Origin: Symbiodinium natans
Lineage: Eukaryota > Sar > Dinophyceae > Suessiales > Symbiodiniaceae
Reading direction: 5' to 3'
DNA length: 64,000 nt
Assembly: GCA_905221605.1 (NCBI GenBank)
Contig: CAJNDS010002284.1
Span: 280,175-344,174 of the forward strand
Shown: positions 11,564 to 23,092 of the stretch, piece after piece
Numbering within the stretch: position 1 is the stretch's first letter
How the letters are laid out: every line of letters begins with the position of its first letter
Notes under the pieces: generated by a model
Database searches by the model: none
What the model was told of the DNA's origin: nothing
What the model saw: the letters and a program-made list of their open reading frames with translations, nothing else
Made by a program: the position numbers and the translations under genes

Positions 11564-14500
11564 ATTGCGGATGATTGCAAAGTTCTCTCCATTCGTCCCC
11601 AGATTCACACAGTTGCGGTGCTTGGTGGTGATGAAAGAAAGGAGCCCGTCCTCATGAAACCCAGAAAAAAACCCTACAAGTAAGCCCCAAGCCTTGAGCC
11701 ATGGAAAGACATCCTTCAGTCCACAAAGGCGCTACTCCACCCACATGCCCTGATGAAACCCCGAAGAAACCTGCAGAACCCGGCAAACCACACAGTACTC
11801 CTGGAAAAACCCAAAAAAAAGGCCTAAACCTTAAACCCGACGCCCTAAAAATCCTAACCCTGAACCCTAAACCCCAAGAAACCCGAAGGGAACAGCAAGA
11901 AGCCCCCTGCCTTGAGGCACTGTTTTGGGGCTGGTTACCTCAGATAAGAGGAACCTGGAACCCAAAAAACAAAAAACAAAAAAACAAAAAACCGGAAAAA
12001 AGTCCCTAAACCCCTAAACCCCTGAACCAAACAGCAGAAGCCCCCCATTCCCTTCAGGACTTCACCCTAAACCCTAGACCTGGACCCTAAACCCTAGACC
12101 CTAAAACCCTAAACCCTAAACCCTCAAACACCTCCGGGAGAGGTCCGTCGCCCCGTGCAAGGGTGAGCTTGATCAGCTGCCTGCTCGCGACTTGGGGCGG
12201 GGGCGAGGACGGGGTGGGGGGATTTAGGGTTTTGCAATTTGGGGATTTAGGGTTTTGGGATTTAGGGTTTCGGGTTTAGGGTGTTCGGGTTTAGGGTTTA
12301 GGGTTTAGGGGTTAAGGGCATTGAGGGCTTAGGGTTTATTCGAGGTGTGCATTGATTTTATTTTGTTATCGTTTGGGTTTAGGGATTATTTGGCAACAAG
12401 AGACTAAGGGCCCTCCTGCATAGATGAGTGCGTCGTGTAGGGCGGCCGGATTTTTGAACATTCGTATGACCTGAGTTTAAGAATTGTTTCTGAGCGAGAG
12501 GTCCGCAAAACAAGGGCTTGGCCCTAATCGATGTGTTCTGAGGTGAGTGGGTAAGGAAATGGCGCTCCTCACCCACGAAGGTCCCCCAAGCCGCCGGAGA
12601 CCCCCAAAGCCAACCTCCCCAAACCCTAAACCGGAAAACCTAAACCTAAACCCTGAACCCGAAACCCTACACCCTGAACCCGAAACCCCAAAACCCGCCA
12701 CCAGGTCTCCCAGCTTTTCCCTACACTCATCCAGCATCTTGTCCGGATCGTAGGACACGCTGTTGACGCCTTGGGGTCAACGCGGGTGCAGGGGAGGACA
12801 AGTAAGCCCCTGGAACCCGAAACCCAATACGATGAAGGGCCTACAGGGTTTGGGGTTTCGGGCTTTGGGTTGATGTTTCGGGGGCTTTGGGGTTGTAAGG
12901 TAAGCTTTCGCTCGGCAAGCTCGTCGTGCACGCACCACCGGTTCGGGCCGCAGCGACACCCTAAACCTTGAGCTCCCCTGGTTGAACCCGGTGCTGAGCA
13001 CCATAAACTCCCCAAACCCCAAGCTCCCTGAATCCTAAATTCCCTAAACCCTAAGCTCCCTAAACCCTAAACCCCAAACTCACCCTAAACAAACCTGAAA
13101 ACCTTCAGCTCTAGGCAAACCAAAGCCCAGAACCCTAAACCCAGAACCCTAAACCCTAAACCCTAAACCCCGACTTCATCCCACTCTCTCAGTCCGAAGC
13201 TCCCAAAGCCCCCTGTAAGCCCTGCAGGGGGCCCTTAAGGGAGTTAAAGAGGCCTGAGAGCCTAAACTTGGGATGTTTCCCCGGGAGCATCCTAAGCTTG
13301 AACCCTCTACCGACATATCATATCCGAGAAGCAAAACAACATAGTTAAGACCCAAACGGAAAAGAGCTCTTGTTCCGCGGGCTTTTCGGTCCTGACGGCC
13401 TAAACCCGAAACGGCCTCAGGGCTTCAGACGGAGGCTCGCGCAAAATTTCATAACTCGAGCTTCGGGCAACAAAGTCCTTACAGGCCCTAAACCCCGCAA
13501 CACAAAATAGATCTTGCGACCATAAAATGAAACCAACCCCGCACTTAAAGCCGCGGCTACCACCCGCAAAACATTCATTGAGCCTCTAAACCCTAAACCT
13601 AAACCCTAAACCCTAAACCCCCCTTGAACTCTCAAAGGCCCAAAGAAGCCCATGAAACCCTCAGAGGCCCCAAAGAAGCCCCTCTCAAAAACCGAAACAC
13701 CCGCAAAGCCGGGGCTGAGGCTGATGATGCGGTCGCCGGGAAGCACCATGCGCTCCGGGTTGAGGTCTCCCTTAGACCGTCTGATTTTGGGAAGGAGGGG
13801 GGTTTGGGGAGAGTTGAAGGCGTAGCGATTTGGGGATGTCAGGGGCTTAGGGCTTTATGAGGGGATGATTCGTTGCGTAGGGTGGGCTTACGAGGTCTGG
13901 AGGCTTTAAGGACTTCGGGCGGCTTAAGAAGTCTAAGAAGTCTGGGGAGCGTATCGGCTGCATAGAGTTTCAAAGCTCGACAGTTCTAAAGGTGCCTAGG
14001 CCCTAGGGACATTCAGGGCTTAGGGGGGGGGGGGGGCATGAGGTTGAAGAAGTCTAGGCCTTAAGGGCGCAGAGGCGCGGGATGGCACGGGTGCGCGCCG
14101 TTTGCGGGGTTGTCTTTGGCAAAGTGAAGCAGGTGGAACAAATTTAGGGACCTGATGGCTAGCGGAGGAAAGCCCGTAATACTGGATGTGATGTATCACG
14201 AAGCTGCCAAAACCCTGCAATTCGCGAAGCCTCGGAGCTTCGAATCAGGTGCTCCTCCTGCTTTGGGGAATCCAGTGTGTCAGTGAGCCCTAAAACCCTA
14301 AACCCCAAACCCTAAACCCGAAACCCTAAACCCCAAACCCCAAACCCCAAACCCTAAACCCCCGGAAAGGCCCTACATGAGCTCATGACCCTCCTTTGAA
14401 TTGGGGTGGCAACTCCTCAGTCTTGAGGGCCCTCGGTGCCTGAGCCCCCCCCCCCCCAAAGAAACTGACCCAAGGGCCGGGCGCACTGCCTGGCACAGAG

Positions 14501-17030
14501 GGTCTTTGGGGCCTTTAGGGCCTTTAGGGCCTTTAGGGCCTTTAGGGCCTTTAGGGCCTTTTGGGCCTTTAGGGGGGTTTAGGGTTGTTTAAGGGTTCAG
14601 GGCCTTCAGGGGTTTTAGGGCCTTTTAGTGGGGTTAGGGGGTTTAGGGTCTCGGATTCTTGGGGGGCGCGGGGGAGGGGGATAAAACCTGTTGGGAAATG
14701 GCTCTAGAACGATCTGTGACTCTCTGTACGCATGGCCTAGAGTTTTGGGTGTTTAGGGTGTTTAGGGTTTAGCTTGTAGGGCTTAGGGCTTAGGAATTAC
14801 AGCCCTAAACCTTCCGAACCAACCCCCTCGCAGGCGCCTGTTGAACGCCTCAACGGCTCCATCTGCGTTGATCCCTTTCACGAGGAGCACCTGAATGGGG
14901 GCGGGGGGGCGGGGTTATGACACTTGAGAGGGTTTAGGGGTGGAGGGGTTTAGGGGTCTTCAGGGGTCTGGTGGTTGAGGGGTTGAGAGGTTTACGGGTT
15001 TTCAGGTTCGGGGGTTGAGGGGTTGAGGGGTTGAGGGGTTGAGGGGTTGAGGGGTTGAGGGGTTGAGGGGTTGAGGGGTTGAGGGGTTGAGGGGTTGAGG
15101 GGTTGAGGGGTTGAGGGGTTGAGGGGGTGAGGGGTTGAGGGGTTGAGGGGTTGAGGGGGTGAGGGGTTGAGGGGTTGAGGGGTTGAGGGGGTGAGGGGTT
15201 GGGGGTGAGGGGTTGAGGGGTTGAGGGGTTGAGGGGTTGAGGGGTTGAGGGGTTGAGGGGTGAGGGGTGAGGGGTTGAGGGCGGGTGAGGGGTTGAGGGG
15301 TTGAGGGTTGAGGGGTTGAGGGGTTGAGGGGTTGAGGGGGTGAGGGTTGAGGGGTTTGGAGGTTGAGGGGTGAGGGGTTGAGGGGTTGAGGGGTTGAGGG
15401 GTTGAGGGGTTGAGGGGTTGAGGGGTTGAGGGGTTGAGGGTTGGGGGGTGAGGGGTTGAGGGGTTGAGGGGTTGCGGGGTTGAGGGGTTGAGGGGTTTGA
15501 GGGGTTGAGGGGTTTGAGGGGTTGAGGGGTTGAGGGGTGAGGGGTTGAGGGTTGAGGGGTTGAGGGGTTTGAGGGGTTGAGGGGTGAGGGGTTGTTGAGG
15601 GGGTGAGGGGTTGAGGGTTGGGGGTTGAGGGGTTGAGGGGTTTGAGGAGTTGAGAGGGCCTCGAAGCCCTCAAAGCCCTGAGCCCATATGCACGCGTTTC
15701 CGCGTAATCGACCCCCCCCCCCCCCAATGGTTTCCCCAACCCCCCCCCCCCCCGTGCCAAACCCTGCCTGCTAACCCTAAAACACCACGGAGCACGGGGG
15801 AGGACAGAGAAACCTCAGCCTAATTCCAGGAGGGAGAAGGGTAAACCCGAAACCTTAGCCGCTTTAACCCTGAAACCTGAACCATAAACTCAGCACGAAC
15901 CACAGGGGGAGAGGGGAAACCGTAAACCTACCATTACCCCAAACCTTGAACCCTGATTAAACTCTAAACCCACAATGAACCAATAGATCAGAGTGAAAAT
16001 CCTGAACTCTACAGCCTAACCCTAAACCCCTGAACCACAAACCCATAAAGGGGAGAACCCCATAAGGGGGGGGGGGAAGGGGGGAGGGGGGGGGGGGGGG
16101 AAGGGGGGGAAGGGGGGGGGGGGGGGAGGGGGGGAGGGGGGGAGGGGGGGGAGGGGGGGAAGGGGGGGGCAGATATGCTGGCCCACATAAACCCTAAACC
16201 CTAAACTCCCTATAAACTCCCTAAACTCCCTAAACCCAAGCCCTAAACCCGAAGCCCTAAACCTAAACTCCCCAACTCCCTAAACTCCCTAAACCCCCTG
16301 AACCCCCTAAACCCTAAGCCACAAACCCTAAACGCTAAACTCTCAACTCCCTGAACTGCCTAAACTCCCTAAACTCCTTAAACTCCCTAAACTCCCCAAA
16401 CTCCTTAAACTCCCTAAACTCCCTAAACTCCCCAAACCCCCTAAACCTCCTAAACCCCCTAAACCCCCAAAACCCCCTAAACCCCGTAAACTCCCTAACT
16501 CCCTAAACTCTAAACCCTAAACTCCCTAAAAAAACGAAAATCCCTCGTGCGGACGGCCTTCTGGCTCTCTACCGGCTCCACACTGAGGCCCAACTCCTGG
16601 GAGGCTCACTGGAGGAGAAAGGCCACTTGAGGGACCCTCAACCCTATACCCTAACCCTATACCCTAAACCCTCAACCCTGGGCTGAGGGCTCTCAGGAGG
16701 AGCCTTTCCTGCTGTTCATTCACGGCGATTACCGGTGTCTAAGGAGTGCTTCAACTGCGCGCCCTGAGGCGAGCAAGCTCAAACCTCCACCAAAGGGGGC
16801 CCGGAAGTGCCTCGAGGGGCTCATGGACCCGACACGATCTCTTTTTGCGCTCTAAACCCTATAAACCTCATGACGAACCCGAAACCCTACACCCCGAGAG
16901 CAACCCTAAACCCTCAACCCCATGACCCTAAACCCTAAACCCCTAAACCCCGAAACCCCGAAAGCAAGCCTCATGACTTCCCGAAGCAAGGCACAGTGTC
17001 ATCTGCTTTCCGGAGGGTCAGGGAGAAGAC
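11564..17030 (-). CDS. PDZ-domain-like protein, partial, at least 7 very small exons
   Basis: Exons read high to low: 17030-16995, 16596-16555, 14890 to about 14830, 13770-13722, 12769-12702, 12176-12132, 11650-11564. The concatenated reading follows a PDZ fold: FSLTLRKADDT, ELGLSVEPVESQKA, VLLVKGINADGAVEAFN, a carboxylate-loop/beta region ERMVLPGDRII, SVNSVSYDPDKMLDECREKL and a last strand LIKLTLARG. It then leaves the domain into DGLLSFITTKHRNC..NFAIIRN. Most acceptors are AG|G. The 13722 donor is GC (ATCA|GCCTCA) and 16995, 16555, 12132 and 11564 use GT. The 14830/13770 junction is not solved, and the 12176 acceptor would be AG|C. PDZ domains bind protein C-termini. Start and end of the gene lie outside what I can read, and the PDZ call rests on pattern, not on a search. 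Confidence 0.6.
15000..15660 (+). repeat. GGGGTTGA octamer array, about 80 copies
   Basis: A 660-bp array of GGGGTTGA with occasional GGGTTGA or GGGGGTGA slips. It lies in an intron of the PDZ-like gene and is open on the minus strand for 252 codons of NPSTPQPL-type repeat, which is a consequence of the period and not a gene. Confidence 0.95.
16060..16165 (+). repeat. G-rich low-complexity run
   Basis: Runs of G interrupted by single or double A for about 100 bases. Homopolymer length may be unreliable in the assembly. Confidence 0.85.
16190..16530 (-). repeat. CCCTAAACT-type 9-mer array
   Basis: Degenerate CTCCCTAAA and CCCCCTAAA 9-mers, drifting from CCCTAAA at the left edge. It ends about 25 bases from the exon at 16555. 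Confidence 0.85.
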
Positions 17031-17039
17031 CTGGGCAGC

Positions 17040-17492
17040 GTTCAGGGTTAGGGTTGAGGGTGGAGGGCTGAGGGCTGAGGGCTGAGGGCTGAGGGCTGAG
17101 GTCTGAGGGTTGAGGGTTGAGGGCTGAGGGTTGAGGGCTGAGGGCTGAGGGCTGAGGGTTGGGGGTTGAGGGTTGCGGGTTGAGTGCTGAGTGTTGAGGG
17201 TTAGGGTTGAGGGTTGAGGGTGGAGGGCTGAGGGCTGAGGGCTGAGGGTTGAGGGTTGAGGGCTGAGGGCTGAGGGCTGAGGGCTGAGGGTTGAGGGTTG
17301 AAGGTTGAGGGTTGAGTGCTGAGTGCTGAGTGCTGAGTGTTGAGGGCTGAGGGCTGAGGGTTGAGGGTTAGGGTTGAGGGTTGAGGGTGGAGGGCTGAGG
17401 GCTGAGGGTTGAGTGCTGAGTGCTGAGTGTTGAGGGTTAGGGTTGAGTGCTGAGTGCTGAGTGTTGAGGGTTGAGCGTGGAGGGCTGAGGGC

Positions 17493-17545
<53 letters not shown>

Positions 17546-17720
17546 TGTTGAGTGCTGAGTGCTGAGTGTTGAGGGCTGAGGGCTGAGGGTTGAGGGGTGA
17601 GGGCTAAGGGCTGAGGGTTGAGGGCTGAGGGCTGAGGGTTGAGGGCTGAGGGCTGAGGGCTGAGGGTTGAGGGTTGAGGGTTGAGTGCTGAGGGTTGAGG
17701 GTTGGGTGCTGAGGGTTTGG
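17040..17720 (+). repeat. GGGCTGA/GGGTTGA heptamer array
   Basis: About 95 heptamers, alternating GGGCTGA, GGGTTGA and TGCTGAG forms with higher-order periodicity (blocks of CTGA then TTGA recur roughly every 150-200 bases). It begins ten bases from the 17030 exon boundary, upstream on the coding strand. Confidence 0.95.
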
Positions 17721-18096
17721 GGCTTAAGGTTTGGGGCTTAGGGCTTTGGGCTTAAGGTGGCAGCATGGCAATCCGAAACCCCAAGCCCAAAACCAAACCG
17801 CCCCACGGGGGCCCGGGCCGATGGGGTCTGTGCCCGGGCGCTGTAAGGCGCCTGCTTTCTTTGGGGTTTGGGGTTTAGGGTTAGGGTTTTAGGGTTTAGG
17901 GGTTAGGGGTTAGGGGTTAGGGGTTAGCGTTTAGGGTTCAGAGGTTCAGGGTTTTGGGTCTAGGGTTTATGGAGTTCAAGGGGGTTGAGGGAAGTCCGAG
18001 GGGTTGATAGGGGGTAGTAGAGGATTTCACGTCGTTGGGGTTTAGGGGGGGAAGGCTGCCTAGGTTACCACCCAAACCCCAAACCCCCACAATTAC

Positions 18097-18174
18097 AGGA
18101 TCGCGGAACCTCCGACAACCCCGTGAGCCTCGTTGACCGAGAGGGACGTCGCCAAGGACAGCGGGGCGGGAAGC
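18097..18174 (-). CDS. Exon of an unrecognised protein
   Basis: An AG|G acceptor (GGAG|GCTTCC) and a GT donor (ATCCT|GTAATT) bracket 78 nt that read LPAPLSLATSLSVNEAHGVV then GGSAI in one frame. It lies upstream of the PDZ-like exons on the same strand and could belong to the same gene. No domain is recognised. Confidence 0.45.
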
Positions 18175-18486
18175 CTCCGGAATGCACAAGGACCCCTCAA
18201 CTGGGGAACAGTCCTCGACTTCGCACCTGCCTATGTCGGTGAAAGCTATACAGGGTTCGCGGGTTCAGGGGTTGAGCGCTTCTGAATCCCCTTACCGTGA
18301 ATCCGTTAAGGTACCCCAACACCACATTCCAGATACAAACGGTTGGCGCACCGGCCGATGCTGTGGTTTTCTGTCTTCTTCTTATGACGGGCACGTTTCT
18401 CGTCAATGCCGCAATGACCATTGCCCATAATTCCTCTGAACCCTAAACACCTAACCCCAAACCCCAAACCCTAAGGATGGGGTGAC

Positions 18487-18526
18487 CCAGCCGCGGAAAA
18501 GGCCGTGCCTCAAACGTGAGCCATTC
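18487..18526 (-). CDS. Short candidate exon
   Basis: Forty nucleotides between TTGAG|GAATGG and CTGG|GTCACC read EWLTFEARPFPRL. Size and splice pattern fit the neighbours. A further candidate (VLSSSHTPEFGPGADAA) starts at an AG|G near 18937. Function unknown. Confidence 0.35.
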
Positions 18527-18609
18527 CTCAAAATTCAACACATGACCAGCCACACCCACACGCCCTTGACTCGCAGGTGCGATTGTGTGATGATGATGGG
18601 GGCTCCAAC

Positions 18610-18702
18610 GCCCTAAACCCTAAACCCTAAACCCTAAACCCTAAACCCTAAACCCTAAACCCTAAACCCTAAACCCTAAACCCTAAACCCTAAACCCTAA
18701 AC
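18610..18702 (-). repeat. CCCTAAA tract
   Basis: About thirteen perfect CCCTAAA copies, so the G-rich strand is minus here. Confidence 0.95.
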
Positions 18703-20899
18703 CCCACTCCAAACTATCAACTACGGCTCGGGCACAGCTTGGTGTCCCCAAGACGCCTGTGACGGCAGACTTCGCTTCACCAGGTCAACACAGGCCAAAT
18801 AAGCCTCTAAGCCTCTAAACCCTAAACCCTAAACCCTAAACCCAAATGACCTTGAAAGGTGCTTCTGGACTTTGGCCTGGGCGCCGCATCTGCGCCAGGG
18901 CCAAACTCCGGCGTGTGGGAGGAGCTCAGCACCTGCTGCAAGCAGAGGCCAGGCGTGCCAAGTCTTTAGAGGCTATAGAGGGCCTTCGGAGGGGCTTCAG
19001 GGTTTAGGGTTTAGGGTTTAGGGTTTAGGGTTAGGGTTTAGGGTTCAGGGCCTTTCAGGGGGCCTTCAGGGCCTTCGGGGCCTTCAGGGCCTTCAGGGCC
19101 TTCAGAGGGTCTTCGGAGGGCCTTCAGGGCCTTCAGGGTCTTGGGGTTTCCTTGAGGGTTTCGGGTCGCGGGGTTGGTCTTGGGGGTCATGCTTTTTGGG
19201 TTCGCCCCTTTGGGGCTCATGGCCGGTCTTGGGCGGGGGTCCTTACACTCCTTGGGACGTTGGCCTTGCGGTTCACTAAGTCACGAAGGGTTTGGGGATT
19301 GGCAGAAATTCTTCAAAGTGATCGCATACGTGCGATCTTGATCTGATATCGCAATCACGTTGTGAAACTCGCTTGATTTGGGCAGTAAGGTTTGGGGCGT
19401 GTCGGCCTGTAGGGAGCCCCTCTCTTGCCTTATTCGCGCGCTGCTCCGCAACGCGCAGAAGCCCCCACGATGAACCCCAATTTCGGGCGTTTGAGGGTTT
19501 AGTGACGCAGGGATTTTACGGTTTGGGGACCTTGGGGGCTTTAGGGACTTTGGATTTTGGAGGTGTAGATGGGGGTGTAGGGGCCCGGCTTTAACAAAGG
19601 CCTCAAGCAAAACCCTAGAAACCCTGAAAACCCTAAACTCTCCTGGAGTAGCATTAAGACTCTATGGCCTGAGCTTGATGTTGGGAACCCAAGGACAACC
19701 CCTTCAAGACGCCCGCAAGCTCGCCCGCAGCCTTCGCTAGGGACAGGGGGGCACCGGCCGCGGTCCTCGGGAATGTTGGGGGTGCGGAAATTCTGACATT
19801 TTGGGGATTTTGGGGTTTAAGGTTCAGGGTTCAGGGTTTAAGGTTCAGGGTTCAGGGTTCAGGGTTCAGGGTTTGGGGGAAGGGTCTTTGGAGCTTGGAG
19901 TCCACCGAGCTTCCGCTGGGAGGGCTGCTTTGGGGTTCGAGGGGTCCAGGGATGGTCTGTGGGGTCTCCGAAGTCCCGGGATGTGGAGGCCTGGTTCGAC
20001 TTCGCACTGAGGTATTAGGCCTTTGTAGGGGCCAAGACCTTTTCCGAGACCGCCCAATTCCCTTCGACCCAAAACTCGGAGAGAAGAGGGCTGCTGGGAG
20101 GCCCCCGCGCGAATGGAAAGGTGGGAACCTGCGAGCGGGATTCGGAGAAAAGGGAGCGTTGAGGGTTTGTTTGGGGGAACCCCTGAACCCTAAACCCTGA
20201 ACCCTACATGAGGGTGTAGGGAGGCTCTGCGGTGTCAAGGGGAACTCTCGAAAGGTTGAGAGGTTGAGTGGTGGGTTGGGAAAAAGCTGCCAAAAACTTG
20301 ACATGACGCCTCTTGCCACGTTCTTGGGTCCCGAATTGGGTGATTCCTTGTGCGATCCAGAGCAATTCTTAGAGTTCGAAAGTTCGGGGTTTTGTTGGGA
20401 CCTTGGCTCCCGGACTGATGCCTCTAGGCCATTTTGTGGTGAGAAGTGCGTGCACGGGGCTTCGACTTCGCAGGGTTGAAGCTGGGCTTCAGGGGGTCCA
20501 AAACGCCCGTTGAAGTCCCTTAAGGTCCCTTAAGGTCCCTTAATGAAGGTCCCTTAAGGTCCCAACCTCCCCGAAGCCAAACCTCATGGCCGTAAGCGTT
20601 CAACGCCACCATTCCCGCCCTTCCTCCTCAAAAACAAAAACAGCAAGCCACACACAAGTAGATCCCTAAACCCTAAACCCTAAACCCTAAACCCGAAAAG
20701 CCCGCCTAAACCCTAAAACCCCAAAGCTCTGAACTCTGCTCTCCCCACATCTGGTCCCCCCTAAACCCTAAACCCTAAACCCTTAACCCTTAAACCCTTA
20801 ACCCTAAACCCCCCAACAAAAGCCCTCCACCAGCCTCCGGTAGTGGCGAGTAGCCGGCCTTCGCTGCACGTGGCAGAGCTTCAGGGTGTTTGAGGCGTA

Positions 20900-21025
20900 G
20901 GGTTTAGGGTTCAGGGTTCAGGGTTCAGGGTTTAGGGTTTAGGGTTTAGGGTTTAGGGTTTAGGGTTTAGGGTTTAGGGTTTAGGGTTTAGGGTTTAGGG
21001 TTTAGGGTTTAGGGTTTAGGGTTGT
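20900..21025 (+). repeat. TTTAGGG tract
   Basis: About seventeen copies of TTTAGGG with a few TTCAGGG at the left. The adjoining island 21045-21110 reads, on minus, TIGPELLFAPDEAFEPLL, which may be an exon, but no AG|G acceptor was found for it. Confidence 0.95.
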
Positions 21026-22154
21026 AGATGCTGTGAAGGTTTGGATGCAGCAGCGGCTCGAATGCCTCGTCAGGTGCGAAGAGCAGTTCTGGCCCGATTG
21101 TGGAAGGCCATCTAATACTGGTCTGCCACCCCACGCCGCCCGAGGCGGCAAAACCACCCAAACCTATTCCTTTTAGGGTTTAGGCCTAAACTCGTGACAA
21201 TCGCTTACTTTCCAAAAAAAAACCTTTCTGTGCACCCACCCTGCCTGGACCAGCCTGAGGCCCCCTGGTCCCTGGACACGCTGCGGCGAGGGGGTCCGGG
21301 TCCTCCTGCCCTGGGCCCTGGGGGTACCCCCCCACCTTCTGGCACAGCCATTTGCGGATTGGGGTATTTAAGGGACCAGTACTGGTAGACGTGTTCCGGT
21401 ACCGGGCCCATCGTGGGTGCCACCGACCGGGCTGCAGGAGGCGGGCAAGCGACCTGGGTCGACTTTCGCCATAGACGTTGAAGGGCTTAAGCGCCGCCCC
21501 CCTTCTGTAGGAGGGCGGCCTAGGCCCGGAATTTAGGGTTTAGGGTTTTGGGTTTTGGGTTTCTACCCGAACACCCTTTATGGCCTTAAAGCCCCTACAG
21601 AGCTTGAGGGGCCTTCAAAGCTTCCAGGGACCCTTTGCGTCGCCTCCGGGGTGAAGCGGAACTATGGTGGTTGTAAGGTCGGGTTTCGGGTTTAGTGTTG
21701 AGGCTTAGGGCGAAGATCATCTCAATAACATACCATCATATACCATAAGCTACGATACTCTGCGAGGAGAAGCGAAAACATGCTACAAAAAAATGCACGA
21801 TGCCTCAGGCTCAGGCTCGAGTATTCTGGGGTGTCGAAAGTCCAAAACCGCCACCCTCACAAAAAACAGAACGTGACGAAGGGCCTTGTGACGGTGCGAT
21901 CTTACCGTGACAAAAGGGTGTTTTGCGGGCTCCGAAACCCGAACCCCCTAGACCCTAACCGCCAAGCTAACCCCCTAAACCCTAATTAAACCCTAAACCC
22001 TAAACCCTGAACCCTAAACCCTAAACCCTACACTATAGCTTGCTAACCAGCACCACCTGCTGCGCTGGCCTCTGCGTTGAGCGGATCGGACCTTGGGGAA
22101 GGAGCACCACGCCGGAAGCCCAATAATACAATGGACCGCACCTTATCTCCAAGA

Positions 22155-22275
22155 TGTTTAGGGTTTAGGGTTTAGGGTTTAGGGTTTTGGGTTTTGGGTT
22201 TTGGGTTTAGGGTTTAGGGTTTAAGGTTTAGGGTTTAGGCTTTAGGGTTTAGGGTTTAGGGTTTAGGGTTTAGGG
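22155..22275 (+). repeat. TTTAGGG/TTTTGGG tract
   Basis: TTTAGGG copies with a TTTTGGG block. Two shorter tracts of the same kind follow at 23090-23190 and 23490-23620. Confidence 0.9.
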
Positions 22276-22997
22276 ATGCCGAAGATGAGCAACGCCAAGC
22301 CTGACACGTCTTTTGCTTACTCAGAATGGAGTGTTTTGAGACATGCCACATCGTTCAGCTCTTCTGGCATCTTCTGTTTAGCCAAGATGAACGTGGGAAG
22401 AGTTTCGGGTGCCCGACCGCTGGGGCGTGATCTCATGCACGGAGTCCGTGCCCACGGTGGTGGGGGTCGAGAGGCCTCTCAGAGGCTCAGGAGGTTTGAG
22501 GGTTCAAGGGCTTAGGGTTTCAGGTTTGGAGCTTAGGGTTAAGAAGGGCTTAAGGGCTCAAAAGGGTGTAGGGCGTTGAGGGCTTAAGGCCTCAAGGGTT
22601 CAGGGCTCAAGAACACACCTTACTGAGCTCCACAGTCATCATTGTACGGCTGCTGGACCCTCCCCGGGTTTCATGGGCGGTACCTTTGTACTTTCTGGTT
22701 ACCAGAAACTACAGAAGGAATAGGCTTCAACAGACACACCCCCCGATAAAAAGCTGCCCAACTATGTCGCCCAGACCCCCCCCCCAAAAAAAAAAAAAAA
22801 AACAGAAAGCCCTCAAAAGCCCTCACTCTCAACCTCCCCAAACTCGGCCCACAATCTCAAACACCAAACAGAAGAAGAAGAATCATACTCATAATGACAA
22901 CCATACATCAGAAGAAGGAGAAGAAGAAGCCAAGCTCAACAATAAAGGCTCACAAAAGTCTAGGGTTTAGGGTTTAGACCCCCACCCTCCCCCCGCA

Positions 22998-23092
22998 CAC
23001 CCCGCCCAGCCTTGCGAGAGCTTGCCGTCGGGGACGCCCATGCCCAGCAGTGCCAGCTGGGAGGCCGCGAGCACCAGCATCTCAGCAGCGAG
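22998..23092 (-). CDS. Exon of an unrecognised protein
   Basis: Between telomere-type tracts the minus strand reads AEMLVLAASQLALLGMGVPD then GKLSQ in one open frame, a helix-forming hydrophobic stretch. It directly abuts a TTTAGGG tract at 23093. Splice sites are not fixed: no AG|G precedes the frame, and GCTGCTGAG|ATG is the nearest acceptor. Confidence 0.45.

Noticed and set aside
12900-12970. Minus exon candidate CRCGPNRWCVHDELAERK in the PDZ-like gene
   Set aside because: The exons at 13722 and 12769 join in phase without it (DRII-SVNSVSYDP), so including it would break the domain.
15002-15760. 252-codon minus ORF of NPSTPQPLNPS-type repeats
   Set aside because: It is the translation of the GGGGTTGA array; an 8-mer read in three frames gives a 24-base coding period with no stop. 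No other sign of a gene.
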